From Fimbriimonadaceae bacterium (lineage in GTDB: Bacteria > Armatimonadota > Fimbriimonadia > Fimbriimonadales > Fimbriimonadaceae): DNA of 64,000 nucleotides. Shown in pieces: positions 16,230-24,493 of the stretch. Position 1 is the stretch's first letter; the number at the start of each line of letters is the position of its first letter. The stretch spans positions 248,001 through 312,000 of the forward strand of contig JAHBTB010000002.1 in the NCBI GenBank assembly GCA_019638795.1, in the 5' to 3' direction. The position numbers were made by a program, and so were the translations under genes. The notes under the pieces are model-generated. The model had not been told where the DNA came from. It saw only the letters and a list, made by a program, of their open reading frames with translations, and ran no database searches.

Positions 16230-18215
16230 TCACCGGTCGTAATAGATCCCAGTTTGTGTCTCCGACGGGTCTCCGCCCCGCCGACGCAGCTGGACCGAAC
16301 GTTGGGAGTTCTTGGCCCAGGCCACCGCGGCGGGGTAGGTGTCTCGCCCGGCAAGGTCAAGGAAGGCCCCGAGGGTCATGAACGGGGCACGAAGCGAGTT
16401 TCCCGGAGCTTCGGTGATGTCGCCGAGGGCCCGTCCCTTGGCTTCGTAGACGTCGTCGCCGTCCAAGTCGGCCGCCCAACCGACGCCGTTCAATGCGCCG
16501 AAACCGAGGGCCTCTGTACCGGTTGACCGCTTGTCAGCGCCGCCACTGTCGAGCATGACGCCGACACCAAAGTCTTGGCCGAATCCCAGGCCCTGCCCGC
16601 CGGCCAGTGTGTAGACGTCGTTGCCACGGAGGTCTTCGAGGCTGCCCAGGCCGAACTGGGTCGACGCGCCTTGGGCGTACCTTTGGGCCGCGTAGGTGTC
16701 GTCTCCGGCGAGGTCCCACAAGAGTCCGCAACCCTCCCAGTAGCCCACTCCCTGGCCATAGACCCCGCAAAAGTACTGGTCGTCTCCTTCGGTGTCGAGA
16801 AGCACCCCGACACCACCGCCCAGGCTCTTGCCGTTGACGACGTCCATCCGCAGGCCGACCCCGGCCCCTTGGGCAAAGCTGGCGTTATGGGTCTGGTCAG
16901 GCGCGGCGGGAAAATCGCGCGGCTCGTCTTCGGCGACGTAGGTGTCTTGGCCCTTGCGGTCGAGCAAGAGTCCGAGCCCGTTGGTGAGCCCGCATCCTTG
17001 GCCCTGGTTGAACACGCGGTAGGTGTCCTTGCCGGACAAGTCTTCCAGGATGCCGAAGCCAAACGTCGCGAACCCCTCGGAGCCCGCGTACGCGTCGTAA
17101 GTGTCGTCCCCCTCGGCGTCCACCAGCAACGCCACGCCGTCGGACGCTGAGCCGAACGCGGGACGGACGCTGCGGTAGAGGTCGTCGCCGTGCAGGTCGC
17201 TCAGGATGGTGATCCCGAACGACGCCGAGGCGCAACCGCCGACGAACCGTCCACCGGCCCGGTCGGGACGGCTCTTGACCTGCTTGTCCGCTCCGTCGGG
17301 CTCCGAGAGGTACTTGTCACTGCCCCTGCTGTCGATGACGACGCTGAGCCAATTCGCCGCGTTCTTGTTGGCGGGGAGGTTGACGTAGGTGTCGTCGCCG
17401 CCGGTGTCGACGGCCAGCAAGACGGGTCGGTCACTGTGGACGGTCTTTCCGCCGCCCGTCAGGACGATGTCACCCCACGCCGTAGTGACCCGCCATTCGT
17501 AGGCGGCGGTGTCGGGAACCGCGTCGATGATCTGGCCGGCGTGCTCGACGGCCCGGGCGAGGTCTTGGCTCGCGGCGAGGAGGTACGCCAAGTCGATTTT
17601 GTCGGCCGTCTCCAGGGCGCGGCGGTACTCCAGCGGGTCGCTCGCAAGGCCGTCGGGCCGGGCCCGCTTCATCTCCAGGTCAATGTCGGTCACGCCGGCG
17701 AACGCCGCTTGGCGCAGGGCCACCGTGTCGAGGGCGACTTCCAGCACCAGGGCGGCGGCCCGTTGGACTTCCCCCGGCACGTTGGCCACCGAGGGGACTT
17801 TGTCGCCAAACGCGCCGCGTTGGCGCATCCTTTCGAGGGCGATCTGCAGGGCCTGGGGTCGCAGGGCCCGGCCCTCGGCGGTCTCGATGGCGTCCTTCAC
17901 CAAGTCGCGCCGCACCCCGAGCCCGGCGAGGCGTCCGGCGGCGGCGAGCGTCGCCTCCGGTTGATGGGCGGTCGAGAGAAGCGGCTGGCGGTATGCCGCG
18001 GACATCGCGGGCCACCGCCAAACGTTTTGGCGCGCGACGGTGACGGTCGGGGGGACGTAGTCGGACGCGCGGAACAGGTCGACCGCCGAGGTCTCGACAC
18101 GAGTCGACGCCCGGTCGAGGCCGGCGCTTCCAAGCGCGGCGTCAAGAGCATTGTCTAAACTGGACGCCGTTTGGAGGGCAGCCATGCCAAACAGCAAGCT
18201 CGTCAGGGTCGTCAT
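16230..18215 (-). CDS. Secreted protein with about twelve GxDxY beta repeats
   Basis: This 661-residue protein has no assigned function. The first 240 residues are mostly helical after a weak signal-like N-terminus. From about residue 270 to 630 it carries roughly twelve copies of a 26-28-residue unit with the core L-x-D-x-x-G-x-D-x-Y (for example GDDTY near 273, 369 and 504; GKDTY near 395; GQDTY near 422; GNDVY near 531; GRDTY near 623). Most are followed by a Gly-rich strand such as GQGxGxxxGxG. The regular Asp/Gly turns suggest a calcium-stabilised beta-solenoid, like RTX proteins but with a different spacing. The start at 18215 overlaps the divergent hydrolase gene by 32 bases; ATG at 18185 is an alternative. 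Confidence 0.72.
   Translation of the reverse strand: MTTLTSLLFGMAALQTASSLDNALDAALGSAGLDRASTRVETSAVDLFRASDYVPPTVTVARQNVWRWPAMSAAYRQPLLSTAHQPEATLAAAGRLAGLGVRRDLVKDAIETAEGRALRPQALQIALERMRQRGAFGDKVPSVANVPGEVQRAAALVLEVALDTVALRQAAFAGVTDIDLEMKRARPDGLASDPLEYRRALETADKIDLAYLLAASQDLARAVEHAGQIIDAVPDTAAYEWRVTTAWGDIVLTGGGKTVHSDRPVLLAVDTGGDDTYVNLPANKNAANWLSVVIDSRGSDKYLSEPDGADKQVKSRPDRAGGRFVGGCASASFGITILSDLHGDDLYRSVRPAFGSASDGVALLVDAEGDDTYDAYAGSEGFATFGFGILEDLSGKDTYRVFNQGQGCGLTNGLGLLLDRKGQDTYVAEDEPRDFPAAPDQTHNASFAQGAGVGLRMDVVNGKSLGGGVGVLLDTEGDDQYFCGVYGQGVGYWEGCGLLWDLAGDDTYAAQRYAQGASTQFGLGSLEDLRGNDVYTLAGGQGLGFGQDFGVGVMLDSGGADKRSTGTEALGFGALNGVGWAADLDGDDVYEAKGRALGDITEAPGNSLRAPFMTLGAFLDLAGRDTYPAAVAWAKNSQRSVQLRRRGGDPSETQTGIYYDR
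18156..18161 (+). promoter_or_regulatory. TAAACT -10-like hexamer for the alpha/beta hydrolase gene
   Basis: TAAACT lies 22 bases before the ATG at 18184, leaving room for the GGAGG ribosome-binding site at 18173-18177. It sits inside the 5' end of the divergent repeat-protein gene. Confidence 0.4.
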
Positions 18216-19398
18216 CGCGTTAGTGCTGAGTGTAGTCTCAGGCCTGGCCTACGGCCAGGAACCTCCGCCGGTCGACGGGCCGGTACCCCCCGTCGAGTTT
18301 GGCGTCCTTCGCCAGGTTTCGACAGGAGAATTCACCGAGGAGTTCACGACGAGCTTCCCCAGCGTCGTGGCCTCAGGCGTGCCGGAGAACGACACCGTCA
18401 AGCTCCGCGTCATTATGCCGACCGAGCGGACGGGGCCGGTCCCGGTCGTCATCCTCCTCCACTTTTGGGGCGCGACCGACAACATGGTCGAGGTCGAGAT
18501 GGCCGAGCGGTTGGCCGTCCGAGGCATGGCCAGCGTGCTGATGCCGTTGCCCTACCACTTGAGCAGGACGCCCCGGGGGATGAAGTCGGGTGAACTGGCG
18601 GTCCAGCCCGACCCCGCCAAGCTGAGGCAGACCATGGCCCAGGCGGTCTTGGACGTCCGGCGCACCGTCGACTGGATCGCGACCCGGAACGAGTTCAAAC
18701 CGGGTGCCGTCGCCGTTGCGGGCACGTCGCTGGGTTCCCTGGTGGCCGAACTGGCCTACGCCGTTGAACCACGGTTCCGGGCCGGAGCCTTTATGCTGGG
18801 CGGTGCGGACCTCGCCGGCGTCTTGTGGTCGAGTTCGAGGGTCGTCCAGCAGCGCGAGGCGCTCCGCCGCCTGGGCTACACCGAGGACAAGCTCCGCCAG
18901 GAACTCGTCCCCGTCGAGCCACTCACCTTTCTCAAAAAGGACGACACGAGGCCGACCTTTGTCGTCCGGGCACGACAAGACACCGTCATTCCCCCTGACA
19001 CGAGCCAAGCCCTGATCGACCACCTCGGCAATGTGCAGGTCTTGGTTCTTGAAACCGGACATTATGGGGGGTTTCTCGTCCAAAGGCGGCTCATAGACAC
19101 CGTCGCCCGGTTTTGTGAGGCGTCGTTCAGCAACAAGTCGTTCACCGCACCGACGAAGTTTTACTCCCCGACCGTCCGCCTGGCGATGATGGCGGACACG
19201 GCCCGCGGCCTCCAAGTCGGCGTCGGCCTCGACGTCTGGCGGTCCAACGTGAACTCCGACGCCTTCGCCACCGTCATGCTTGCCCCCAAGGGCCTCTCGA
19301 TTTATTTGGGCCGAAGGGTGAACCAGGGTCTATCATTAGGGGTGGTGGCAATGCCGCGCCGTGCGGCACCGGCTTTGGTATGGAGCGTGGTCTTTTAG
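18184..19398 (+). CDS. Exported alpha/beta hydrolase
   Basis: This 404-residue protein starts at ATG 18184, which has a good GGAGG site and gives a signal peptide ending GLAYGQ. The alpha/beta-hydrolase core is clear: VVILLHFWGATDN with the oxyanion region, nucleophile Ser in VAGTSLGSLV, acid Asp in RARQDTVIPP and His in ETGHYGG. It is probably an esterase or related serine hydrolase acting in the periplasm or outside; the substrate is unknown. The last 80 residues after the catalytic His are an extra beta-rich segment. The end overlaps the start of the GNAT gene by 19 bases, so the two are likely co-transcribed. Confidence 0.84.
   Translation: MPNSKLVRVVIALVLSVVSGLAYGQEPPPVDGPVPPVEFGVLRQVSTGEFTEEFTTSFPSVVASGVPENDTVKLRVIMPTERTGPVPVVILLHFWGATDNMVEVEMAERLAVRGMASVLMPLPYHLSRTPRGMKSGELAVQPDPAKLRQTMAQAVLDVRRTVDWIATRNEFKPGAVAVAGTSLGSLVAELAYAVEPRFRAGAFMLGGADLAGVLWSSSRVVQQREALRRLGYTEDKLRQELVPVEPLTFLKKDDTRPTFVVRARQDTVIPPDTSQALIDHLGNVQVLVLETGHYGGFLVQRRLIDTVARFCEASFSNKSFTAPTKFYSPTVRLAMMADTARGLQVGVGLDVWRSNVNSDAFATVMLAPKGLSIYLGRRVNQGLSLGVVAMPRRAAPALVWSVVF
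18229..18234 (-). promoter_or_regulatory. TACACT -10-like hexamer for the repeat-protein gene
   Basis: On the minus strand TACACT ends 13 bases before the ATG at 18215, compatible with a leader of about 6 bases. It lies inside the hydrolase coding region, so the two divergent promoters and gene starts cross. Confidence 0.4.
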
Positions 19399-20165
19399 TC
19401 GATCTTGATCAGGCTGCGCGGGAAAACATCCTGGCGACCTACCTGGGCCTCGCGTCGTCCATGACCGAGGCCGTCCTCCGGTTTCGGGAGCCGTACACCC
19501 TCATTTCCGGGCCCACCGACCTCTCGTTTTGCAATTTCGCGGCGGGGTTTGACTTGGACAAGGACATTGACCGCCACCTGTCATGGTTGGCCCGCTATGC
19601 GTCGGAGACCGTCGGCTTCTGGGCCTTCGCGATGACCGGCGACTCGCCTGACGACCTGCCCGCCCGGCTGGAAGCCCATGGGTTCGAGCGGCGCCAGGCG
19701 ATGGTGCAGATGACCTGCCCGGCCCCGCCGCTCCGGCTGGTCCACCACCTGGACGAGGCCCGGTCTCCTTTCGACCGGCGGGAGACCGCGCGGTTCATGG
19801 CGGACCAGTTCTTTAGCCGGACGGGGGACGAAGGACGGGCGCGAATCGCGGCCGCGACAGCGGGCTCGTCCCACCGGTTGTTCGGTTGGCGGGACCGCGC
19901 CGGGGTCGCCTCGGCGGTGATGGTGTCGGTCTCGGCGCGGGCGTTCGGGCTCTACAACCTATGCGTCCGCAGCGACGTGCGCGAAGCGGGCCACGGCACC
20001 GACGCGGTCGAGTTCGTCAAGTTCATGGCCGCCGAGGCGGGCCGTCCGGTCGTGCTCCAATGCGCCGCCGAGCTCGTGCCCTGGTACCAACGGCGGGGAT
20101 TTGAGCCGAGCGGACGGATCGAGGCCTACACCTATCCCCGGACCGTGCCCTGGCCCGTCATTTAG
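19380..20165 (+). CDS. GNAT-family acetyltransferase
   Basis: This 261-residue protein has a divergent N-terminal half (about residues 1-120, containing FREPYTLISGPTDLSFCNFA) and a recognisable GNAT-like C-terminal half. The acetyl-CoA-binding region is around LYNLCVRSDVREAGHGTDAV (about 200-218), followed by the beta-bulge segment VVLQCAAELVPWYQRRGFEP typical of N-acetyltransferases. The acceptor is unknown. It overlaps the preceding hydrolase gene by 19 bases. Confidence 0.75.
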   Translation: MERGLLVDLDQAARENILATYLGLASSMTEAVLRFREPYTLISGPTDLSFCNFAAGFDLDKDIDRHLSWLARYASETVGFWAFAMTGDSPDDLPARLEAHGFERRQAMVQMTCPAPPLRLVHHLDEARSPFDRRETARFMADQFFSRTGDEGRARIAAATAGSSHRLFGWRDRAGVASAVMVSVSARAFGLYNLCVRSDVREAGHGTDAVEFVKFMAAEAGRPVVLQCAAELVPWYQRRGFEPSGRIEAYTYPRTVPWPVI

Positions 20166-20172
20166 GCTTACG

Positions 20173-20178
20173 TATACT
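20173..20178 (+). promoter_or_regulatory. TATACT -10 hexamer for malate dehydrogenase
   Basis: TATACT lies 13 bases before the ATG at 20192, predicting a leader of only about 6 bases without a Shine-Dalgarno sequence. Confidence 0.55.
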
Positions 20179-20191
20179 CGGGCCACCCACC

Positions 20192-21121
20192 ATGAAAGTC
20201 AGCATTATCGGCGGTGGCGGCCGGGTCGGCAGCGACGCCGCGTACGCCCTTCAACTCGGCGGCCTGATCAACGAGATCGCCTTGGTCGACGTCAACCAGG
20301 ACTTGGCCGCGGGCGAGGCCCTCGACCTTCGTCACGGCGCCAGTCTGATCGCGAACCAGACGTTCACGAGCGGTAGCTACGAGGCCTGCGCGGGTAGCGA
20401 CTGCGTCGTCATCACCGCGGGCCTGCGCCGCAAGCCCGACGAGAGCCGCCTCGACCTCATCAACCGCAACGTCGGCCTGTTCAAGGGCATCTTGGACGAG
20501 TTGAAGAAGGTCAAACTGGCCTCGGGCGCGACCATTTTGGTCGTCAGCAACCCCGTCGACATCCTCACCCACATGACCGTCGCCGACGGCACTTGGGAGG
20601 CGTCAAAGGTCCTCGGCCTGGGCACCGTCCTCGACACGAGCCGGTTCCGTTCGTTGCTCGCCGACCACTTCAAGGTCGGTGCGGCCGACGTGAAGGCGGT
20701 GATCTTGGGCGAGCACGGCGACTCGATGGTCCCCATCTGGTCGTCGGCGACGATCAACGGCGTGCCCCTCGCCTCGCTGCCGGGCTTCACCCAGGAGCTC
20801 GCCGACCAGCTGTTCGACGCCACCAAGAAGTCAGGCGCGACGGTCATCGCCCAGAAGGGCGGCGCGGGCCGGGCGGTCGGCGTGTCGATCAAGGAGGTCG
20901 TCGAGGCCATCGCCCTCGACAACCACAAGCTCCTTCCCGTGTCGTCGGCCCAGACCGGCGTCATGGGGATCAGTGACATCTCCCTCAGCCTGCCCACGTT
21001 TGTCGGCCGGGCCGGAGCCGTCAAGGTCTTGGAGCCCGCCGTCAGCGCGGCGGAGAAGGAGGGCCTGCTCAAGAGCGCCGAAGCGCTCAAGGCCACCTGG
21101 AAGCAAGTCCAGGGTTCGTGA
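20192..21121 (+). CDS. mdh: Malate dehydrogenase (LDH/MDH family)
   Basis: This 309-residue NAD-dependent 2-hydroxyacid dehydrogenase interconverts malate and oxaloacetate. The Rossmann start is VSIIGGGGRVGSDAA, with Asp at the end of beta 2 (LVDVNQ) favouring NAD. The substrate loop reads ITAGLRRKPDESRLDL; Arg sits where lactate dehydrogenases have Gln, pointing to malate. The loop has Asp where the family nearly always has Gly (KPG). The proton-relay His is in GEHGDSMVP (about residue 175). The length is usual. A lactate dehydrogenase cannot be fully excluded without assay. It stands alone between the GNAT and glycosyltransferase genes. Confidence 0.85.
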   Translation: MKVSIIGGGGRVGSDAAYALQLGGLINEIALVDVNQDLAAGEALDLRHGASLIANQTFTSGSYEACAGSDCVVITAGLRRKPDESRLDLINRNVGLFKGILDELKKVKLASGATILVVSNPVDILTHMTVADGTWEASKVLGLGTVLDTSRFRSLLADHFKVGAADVKAVILGEHGDSMVPIWSSATINGVPLASLPGFTQELADQLFDATKKSGATVIAQKGGAGRAVGVSIKEVVEAIALDNHKLLPVSSAQTGVMGISDISLSLPTFVGRAGAVKVLEPAVSAAEKEGLLKSAEALKATWKQVQGS

Positions 21122-21199
21122 CGGTCGTCTTGAGACATCCCTGACACGCGCCTGGTAACTCTCGTGGTTGCCAGGCGTAACATTTCTGGGAGGGGCAAG

Positions 21200-22210
21200 A
21201 TGGCGACGGTCAGCGTGATTGTGCCGAGTTACAACCACGGCCGGTTCTTGACGGCGTGCTTGGACAGCGTCCTTGCCCAGACCTTTACCGACTGGGACCT
21301 CCAGTTGATCGACGACGGTAGCGCGGACGACAGCGTGGCGACCGCACGGAGCTACGCCGCCCGAGACCCCCGCATCCGGGTCGCGGTCAACGACGCCAAC
21401 CTGGGCACCTACGCTACCCAGCAAAAATGCTTGGAAATGTCGTCGGGGCCGCTTGTCGCGGTGATGAACTCCGATGACTTTTGGCACCCCGAGAAACTGG
21501 CTAAGCAAGTGGCGGCCTTGGAGACTTCGCCCGAGGCGACGTTCAGCTATGTCCTCGGTTGGAAGGCCGACGACAAGGGTTGTCCCGACGAGGGGGAGGA
21601 CGTCCACGCCGGCTGGCCGACGACGCCGAGGCAAGACCTGCTGCCCTGTCTCTTGAACGAGAACCGGGTGCTCGCCAGCGGGGTCGTGTTTCGACGGAAG
21701 GGGCTCCGCTTCGAGACTTCATGCCGTTATTCGGGCGACCATGTCGCCCTGTTGGAGGCCAGTTGGCGAGGCCCGGCAGTCTGCGTGCCCGAACGCCTGA
21801 CCTATTGGCGGATGCACGAAAACAACTCGTTCACGGTCAGCGAGCGCCAAATGCTGGAGGAGGTGCGGCTACGCGAGGCGCTCCTTGCCCACGCGTCCGA
21901 CTGGCGGCGGGCCCGTCCGGGCAGCGGCGCCGTCGAGGAAGGGTTGGCCGCGAACGCCCAGAACTTGTTCGCCGTCTACGCCCTGCTGGGGTGTCGGGGT
22001 CGGGCGTGGCGGCTGGGACAACCCATGTTGGGCCACGGGCCGTCGCGTCTCCGTGGGTTGAAGAGGGCCCTTGGGCTTTTCTTGCCCCGTCGTGTCGTCC
22101 GAGACCATTTCTGGTCGGCCAACCCCCACGCGGCCGGGGTCTCGACCGACTTCAGGCGTCTTGACCGCGAGATCCGTGGCTTGGCGCCGCTGAAACTTGA
22201 CCTGGCTTGA
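21200..22210 (+). CDS. Family 2 glycosyltransferase
   Basis: This 336-residue enzyme has a GT-A fold. The N-terminus VSVIVPSYNHGRFLTACLDS and LIDDGSADDS bind the nucleotide-sugar, and the metal-binding D-x-D-like motif is MNSDDFWHPEKL. A C-terminal portion of about 100 residues is less conserved. It likely transfers a sugar to a surface glycan or lipid carrier; donor and acceptor are unknown. The ATG at 21200 has GGGAGGGG just upstream, preferred over an in-frame GTG at 21164. Its 3' end overlaps the convergent DapA-family gene by 59 bases. Confidence 0.87.
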   Translation: MATVSVIVPSYNHGRFLTACLDSVLAQTFTDWDLQLIDDGSADDSVATARSYAARDPRIRVAVNDANLGTYATQQKCLEMSSGPLVAVMNSDDFWHPEKLAKQVAALETSPEATFSYVLGWKADDKGCPDEGEDVHAGWPTTPRQDLLPCLLNENRVLASGVVFRRKGLRFETSCRYSGDHVALLEASWRGPAVCVPERLTYWRMHENNSFTVSERQMLEEVRLREALLAHASDWRRARPGSGAVEEGLAANAQNLFAVYALLGCRGRAWRLGQPMLGHGPSRLRGLKRALGLFLPRRVVRDHFWSANPHAAGVSTDFRRLDREIRGLAPLKLDLA

Positions 22211-23066
22211 GGCCCAGGCGTCCGCTGAGGACGGACTTCACTTCGACGGGGTCGAGGGTCGTCAGGGGGAGCCGGGCCCGCGGTGAACTGATGGCCCCGA
22301 GCCAGTGGAGCAAGGCTTTGTTGGTCGGCGGCTGGGGCGAGCCGCGCAGGGCGGCGATGACGGGGTCGAGCAGGTCGCGCAAGACGGCGCGCTGGTCGGG
22401 CTCGGCGACGGTCCGGACAAGCCACGGGGCCACCGTGTTGGCCGCGCCGGAGATCGTGCCGGTCCACCCTGCCTCCATGGCGGGCACCAGGAGCGACTCG
22501 TCTCCGACAAACAAGACCTTGTCGGGCCCGGCGGCCTGTCGGTAGGCGGCGATGTTGCCTTCCTCGCCGCTCGAGTCCTTGAGACCGGCGATGTTGGGGT
22601 GCTCCAGCAGCCTCCCCATTGTCGCTGCCGTCAACGGGATCCCCGTCGCCTTGGGAAAGTTGTAGGCCAAGAGGGGGAGCGGCGAGGCGTCGGCAAGGGC
22701 CTTGAACCAGGCGACGATCCCCTCCGTGTCGACCCATCGAAAGTACGCGGGTGGCATGACAAGGATTCCGTCAGCACCGGCCTTGCCCGCCTGAGTGGCG
22801 AGCCACTTTGCTTCGTCGAGGCTCGGCGTCGCCACCCCCAAGACCACCTTGAGCTTGCCTCGGCACGCGACGCCGAGGCGGACAAGGTCGCGCTTCTCGA
22901 CGGCCGAGAGCGACGGCCCTTCGCCGTTCGTGCCGGCCAGCACGACGCCTCGACACCCCTCTGCCTCAAACTTGGCCAGTAGCCGGGCAAGCGACTCCTC
23001 GTCGACCTTGTCGTCGTCCGTCAGCGGGGTGACCGAGGCGGGATAGACGCCTGGCTCCAAGAACAT
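22152..23066 (-). CDS. DapA-family class I aldolase (dihydrodipicolinate synthase-like)
   Basis: This 304-residue TIM-barrel protein is of the DHDPS/N-acetylneuraminate lyase family. The catalytic pair is visible as Tyr in AYNFPKATG (about residue 135) and the Schiff-base Lys in IAGLKDSSG (about residue 163). TNGEGPSLSAVEK matches the pyruvate-binding GTTGE motif, but reads TNGEG, so the substrate may differ from that of true DapA. The start at 23066 is chosen because the extra upstream residues are Pro/His-rich and non-family. It could be DapA itself or a sugar-acid aldolase. Convergent with the glycosyltransferase gene. Confidence 0.82.
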   Translation of the reverse strand: MFLEPGVYPASVTPLTDDDKVDEESLARLLAKFEAEGCRGVVLAGTNGEGPSLSAVEKRDLVRLGVACRGKLKVVLGVATPSLDEAKWLATQAGKAGADGILVMPPAYFRWVDTEGIVAWFKALADASPLPLLAYNFPKATGIPLTAATMGRLLEHPNIAGLKDSSGEEGNIAAYRQAAGPDKVLFVGDESLLVPAMEAGWTGTISGAANTVAPWLVRTVAEPDQRAVLRDLLDPVIAALRGSPQPPTNKALLHWLGAISSPRARLPLTTLDPVEVKSVLSGRLGLKPGQVSAAPSHGSRGQDA

Positions 23067-23095
23067 GGGTCGATGATGGCACGGGACGGTTCTGC

Positions 23096-23101
23096 TAGAA
23101 T
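23096..23101 (+). promoter_or_regulatory. Extended -10 TGCTAGAAT for the CNNM/CBS gene
   Basis: TAGAAT is preceded by TG at the extended -10 position. Transcription would start near 23108 and leave a leader of about 70 bases before ATG 23177, longer than is typical in this window. Confidence 0.4.
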
Positions 23102-23176
23102 CCAATTCGACTTGGACGACACTGCCAGTAGTAGTGCCGACGGACAGGCCCCGAAGCGCCGGGCCAGGCCACGGCG

Positions 23177-24460
23177 ATGAGCCCCTTGGTCCTTGCCCTG
23201 GCCACCTTGGCCCTGGTGCTCGCGAGCGCCTTCTTCGTCGCCGCGGAGTATGCCGTCGTCGGGGCCCGCAAAAGCCGTCTGGAGGCGCAGGCCAAGAAAG
23301 GCGACGCCGGAGCCAAACGGGTCTTGGCGGCCCTGGAGCACAAATCCACCTACGTCGCCGGCATCCAGACGGGGATCACCTTCGTGGGCATCGCCCTCGG
23401 CGCGTTTGTCGAGCCGCCGGTCACCGAGGGTCTTGTCGACCTGATCGGCCCCGTCGCACCGACCTCGGTGGTCAAGATCCTGTCGATCGTCCTCGTCTCC
23501 TATCCCCTCGTCGTCTTTGGCGAGCTTGTGCCGAAGTACTTCGTCCTTCGCGACCCGGAGCGGTCGGCCCGGTGGTTGGTCCGCCCGTTGCAACTGGTCG
23601 TCTTGGTCATGAAGCCGGTGGTGTGGCTCTTCCATGCCTCGGGGACGATGGTGTTGCGGGTCTTCGGTCTGGCCGGGTCGGGAGACGCCGACCGCGTCTC
23701 CCGCGACGAGTTGGCTTTGATCGTCCAGGCCGGCCAGGAAGAGGGGGCCTTCGACGAGAACCAGGCCGAGTTCCTGAGCAAGACGTTGCGCCTGGACCGG
23801 CTGGACGCCAACGACGTGATGGCCCACCGTCTGGACGTCAAGTGGCTGGACGTCACCACCCCGCCTGACCAATTGGTGGAGGCTCTGGCCGCGATCCCCC
23901 ACTCGCGCATCCCAGTCTGCGACGGGGACATCGACGAGGTGGTGGGGATCGTGTATATCCAAGACGTGCTCAAGGCGATGGCGTCGGGCGCGATGGACTT
24001 GCGCGCCGTGGCGCGGCCGGCGGTCTTTGTGCCGGAGAACCTCACCCTCGACCGGGCGGTGGTCCAGATGCGCGAGTCGAAGACCCAGATCCTGATCGTC
24101 CAGGACGAATACGGCGGCACCAGCGGTTTGCTCACCCTGGAGGACGTCGTCGAAGAGGTCTTCGGCGACCTGGAGGACACCTTGGAGAGCGAGCGGGCCC
24201 CCGTCGAACAGACCAGTCAGGTGCGCCTGAGCGCCCGCGGCGACGTGAGATACGACGAGCTGCTTGACTTCCTCGAAATGGACTCCGACGGAGCTTCGAC
24301 GGAAACCCTTGCGCAGATGGTGATCGACACGGTGCAGCGGATGCCACGGCTGGGAGACGCGGTCGAAACCGGCGTCGGCAAGTTACGTGTCGAGCAAATG
24401 ACCCGCAACCGAATCGTCCGCGTCGGGGTCTATCTGCGGCATCGCCGGCCGATGGAGTAG
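23177..24460 (+). CDS. CNNM/HlyC-CorC-family membrane protein with CBS pair
   Basis: This 427-residue protein has the standard order DUF21 (CNNM) transmembrane domain (about residues 1-195, with AEYAVVGARKSRLE), a CBS pair (about 210-335, with HSRIPVCDGDIDEVVGIVYI and ILIVQDEYGGTSGLLTLEDV) and a CorC/HlyC domain at the C-terminus (about 345-425). Family members are implicated in magnesium or other divalent-cation export and some were first called hemolysins. It is followed at 33 bases by an ABC exporter gene that has its own -10-like sequence. Confidence 0.9.
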   Translation: MSPLVLALATLALVLASAFFVAAEYAVVGARKSRLEAQAKKGDAGAKRVLAALEHKSTYVAGIQTGITFVGIALGAFVEPPVTEGLVDLIGPVAPTSVVKILSIVLVSYPLVVFGELVPKYFVLRDPERSARWLVRPLQLVVLVMKPVVWLFHASGTMVLRVFGLAGSGDADRVSRDELALIVQAGQEEGAFDENQAEFLSKTLRLDRLDANDVMAHRLDVKWLDVTTPPDQLVEALAAIPHSRIPVCDGDIDEVVGIVYIQDVLKAMASGAMDLRAVARPAVFVPENLTLDRAVVQMRESKTQILIVQDEYGGTSGLLTLEDVVEEVFGDLEDTLESERAPVEQTSQVRLSARGDVRYDELLDFLEMDSDGASTETLAQMVIDTVQRMPRLGDAVETGVGKLRVEQMTRNRIVRVGVYLRHRRPME

Positions 24461-24480
24461 GTCCGCGCCACCGGTGCTGG

Positions 24481-24486
24481 TAGCCT
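24481..24486 (+). promoter_or_regulatory. TAGCCT -10-like hexamer, 7 bases before ATG
   Basis: TG-G-TAGCCT (extended form) ends 7 bases before the ATG at 24494, the leaderless spacing seen repeatedly in this window. Confidence 0.45.
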
Positions 24487-24493
24487 CGCGCGC

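Noticed and set aside
16230-18215. Classical RTX toxin or adhesin
   Set aside because: The repeat period is 26-28 residues rather than 9, and no type I secretion genes are adjacent.
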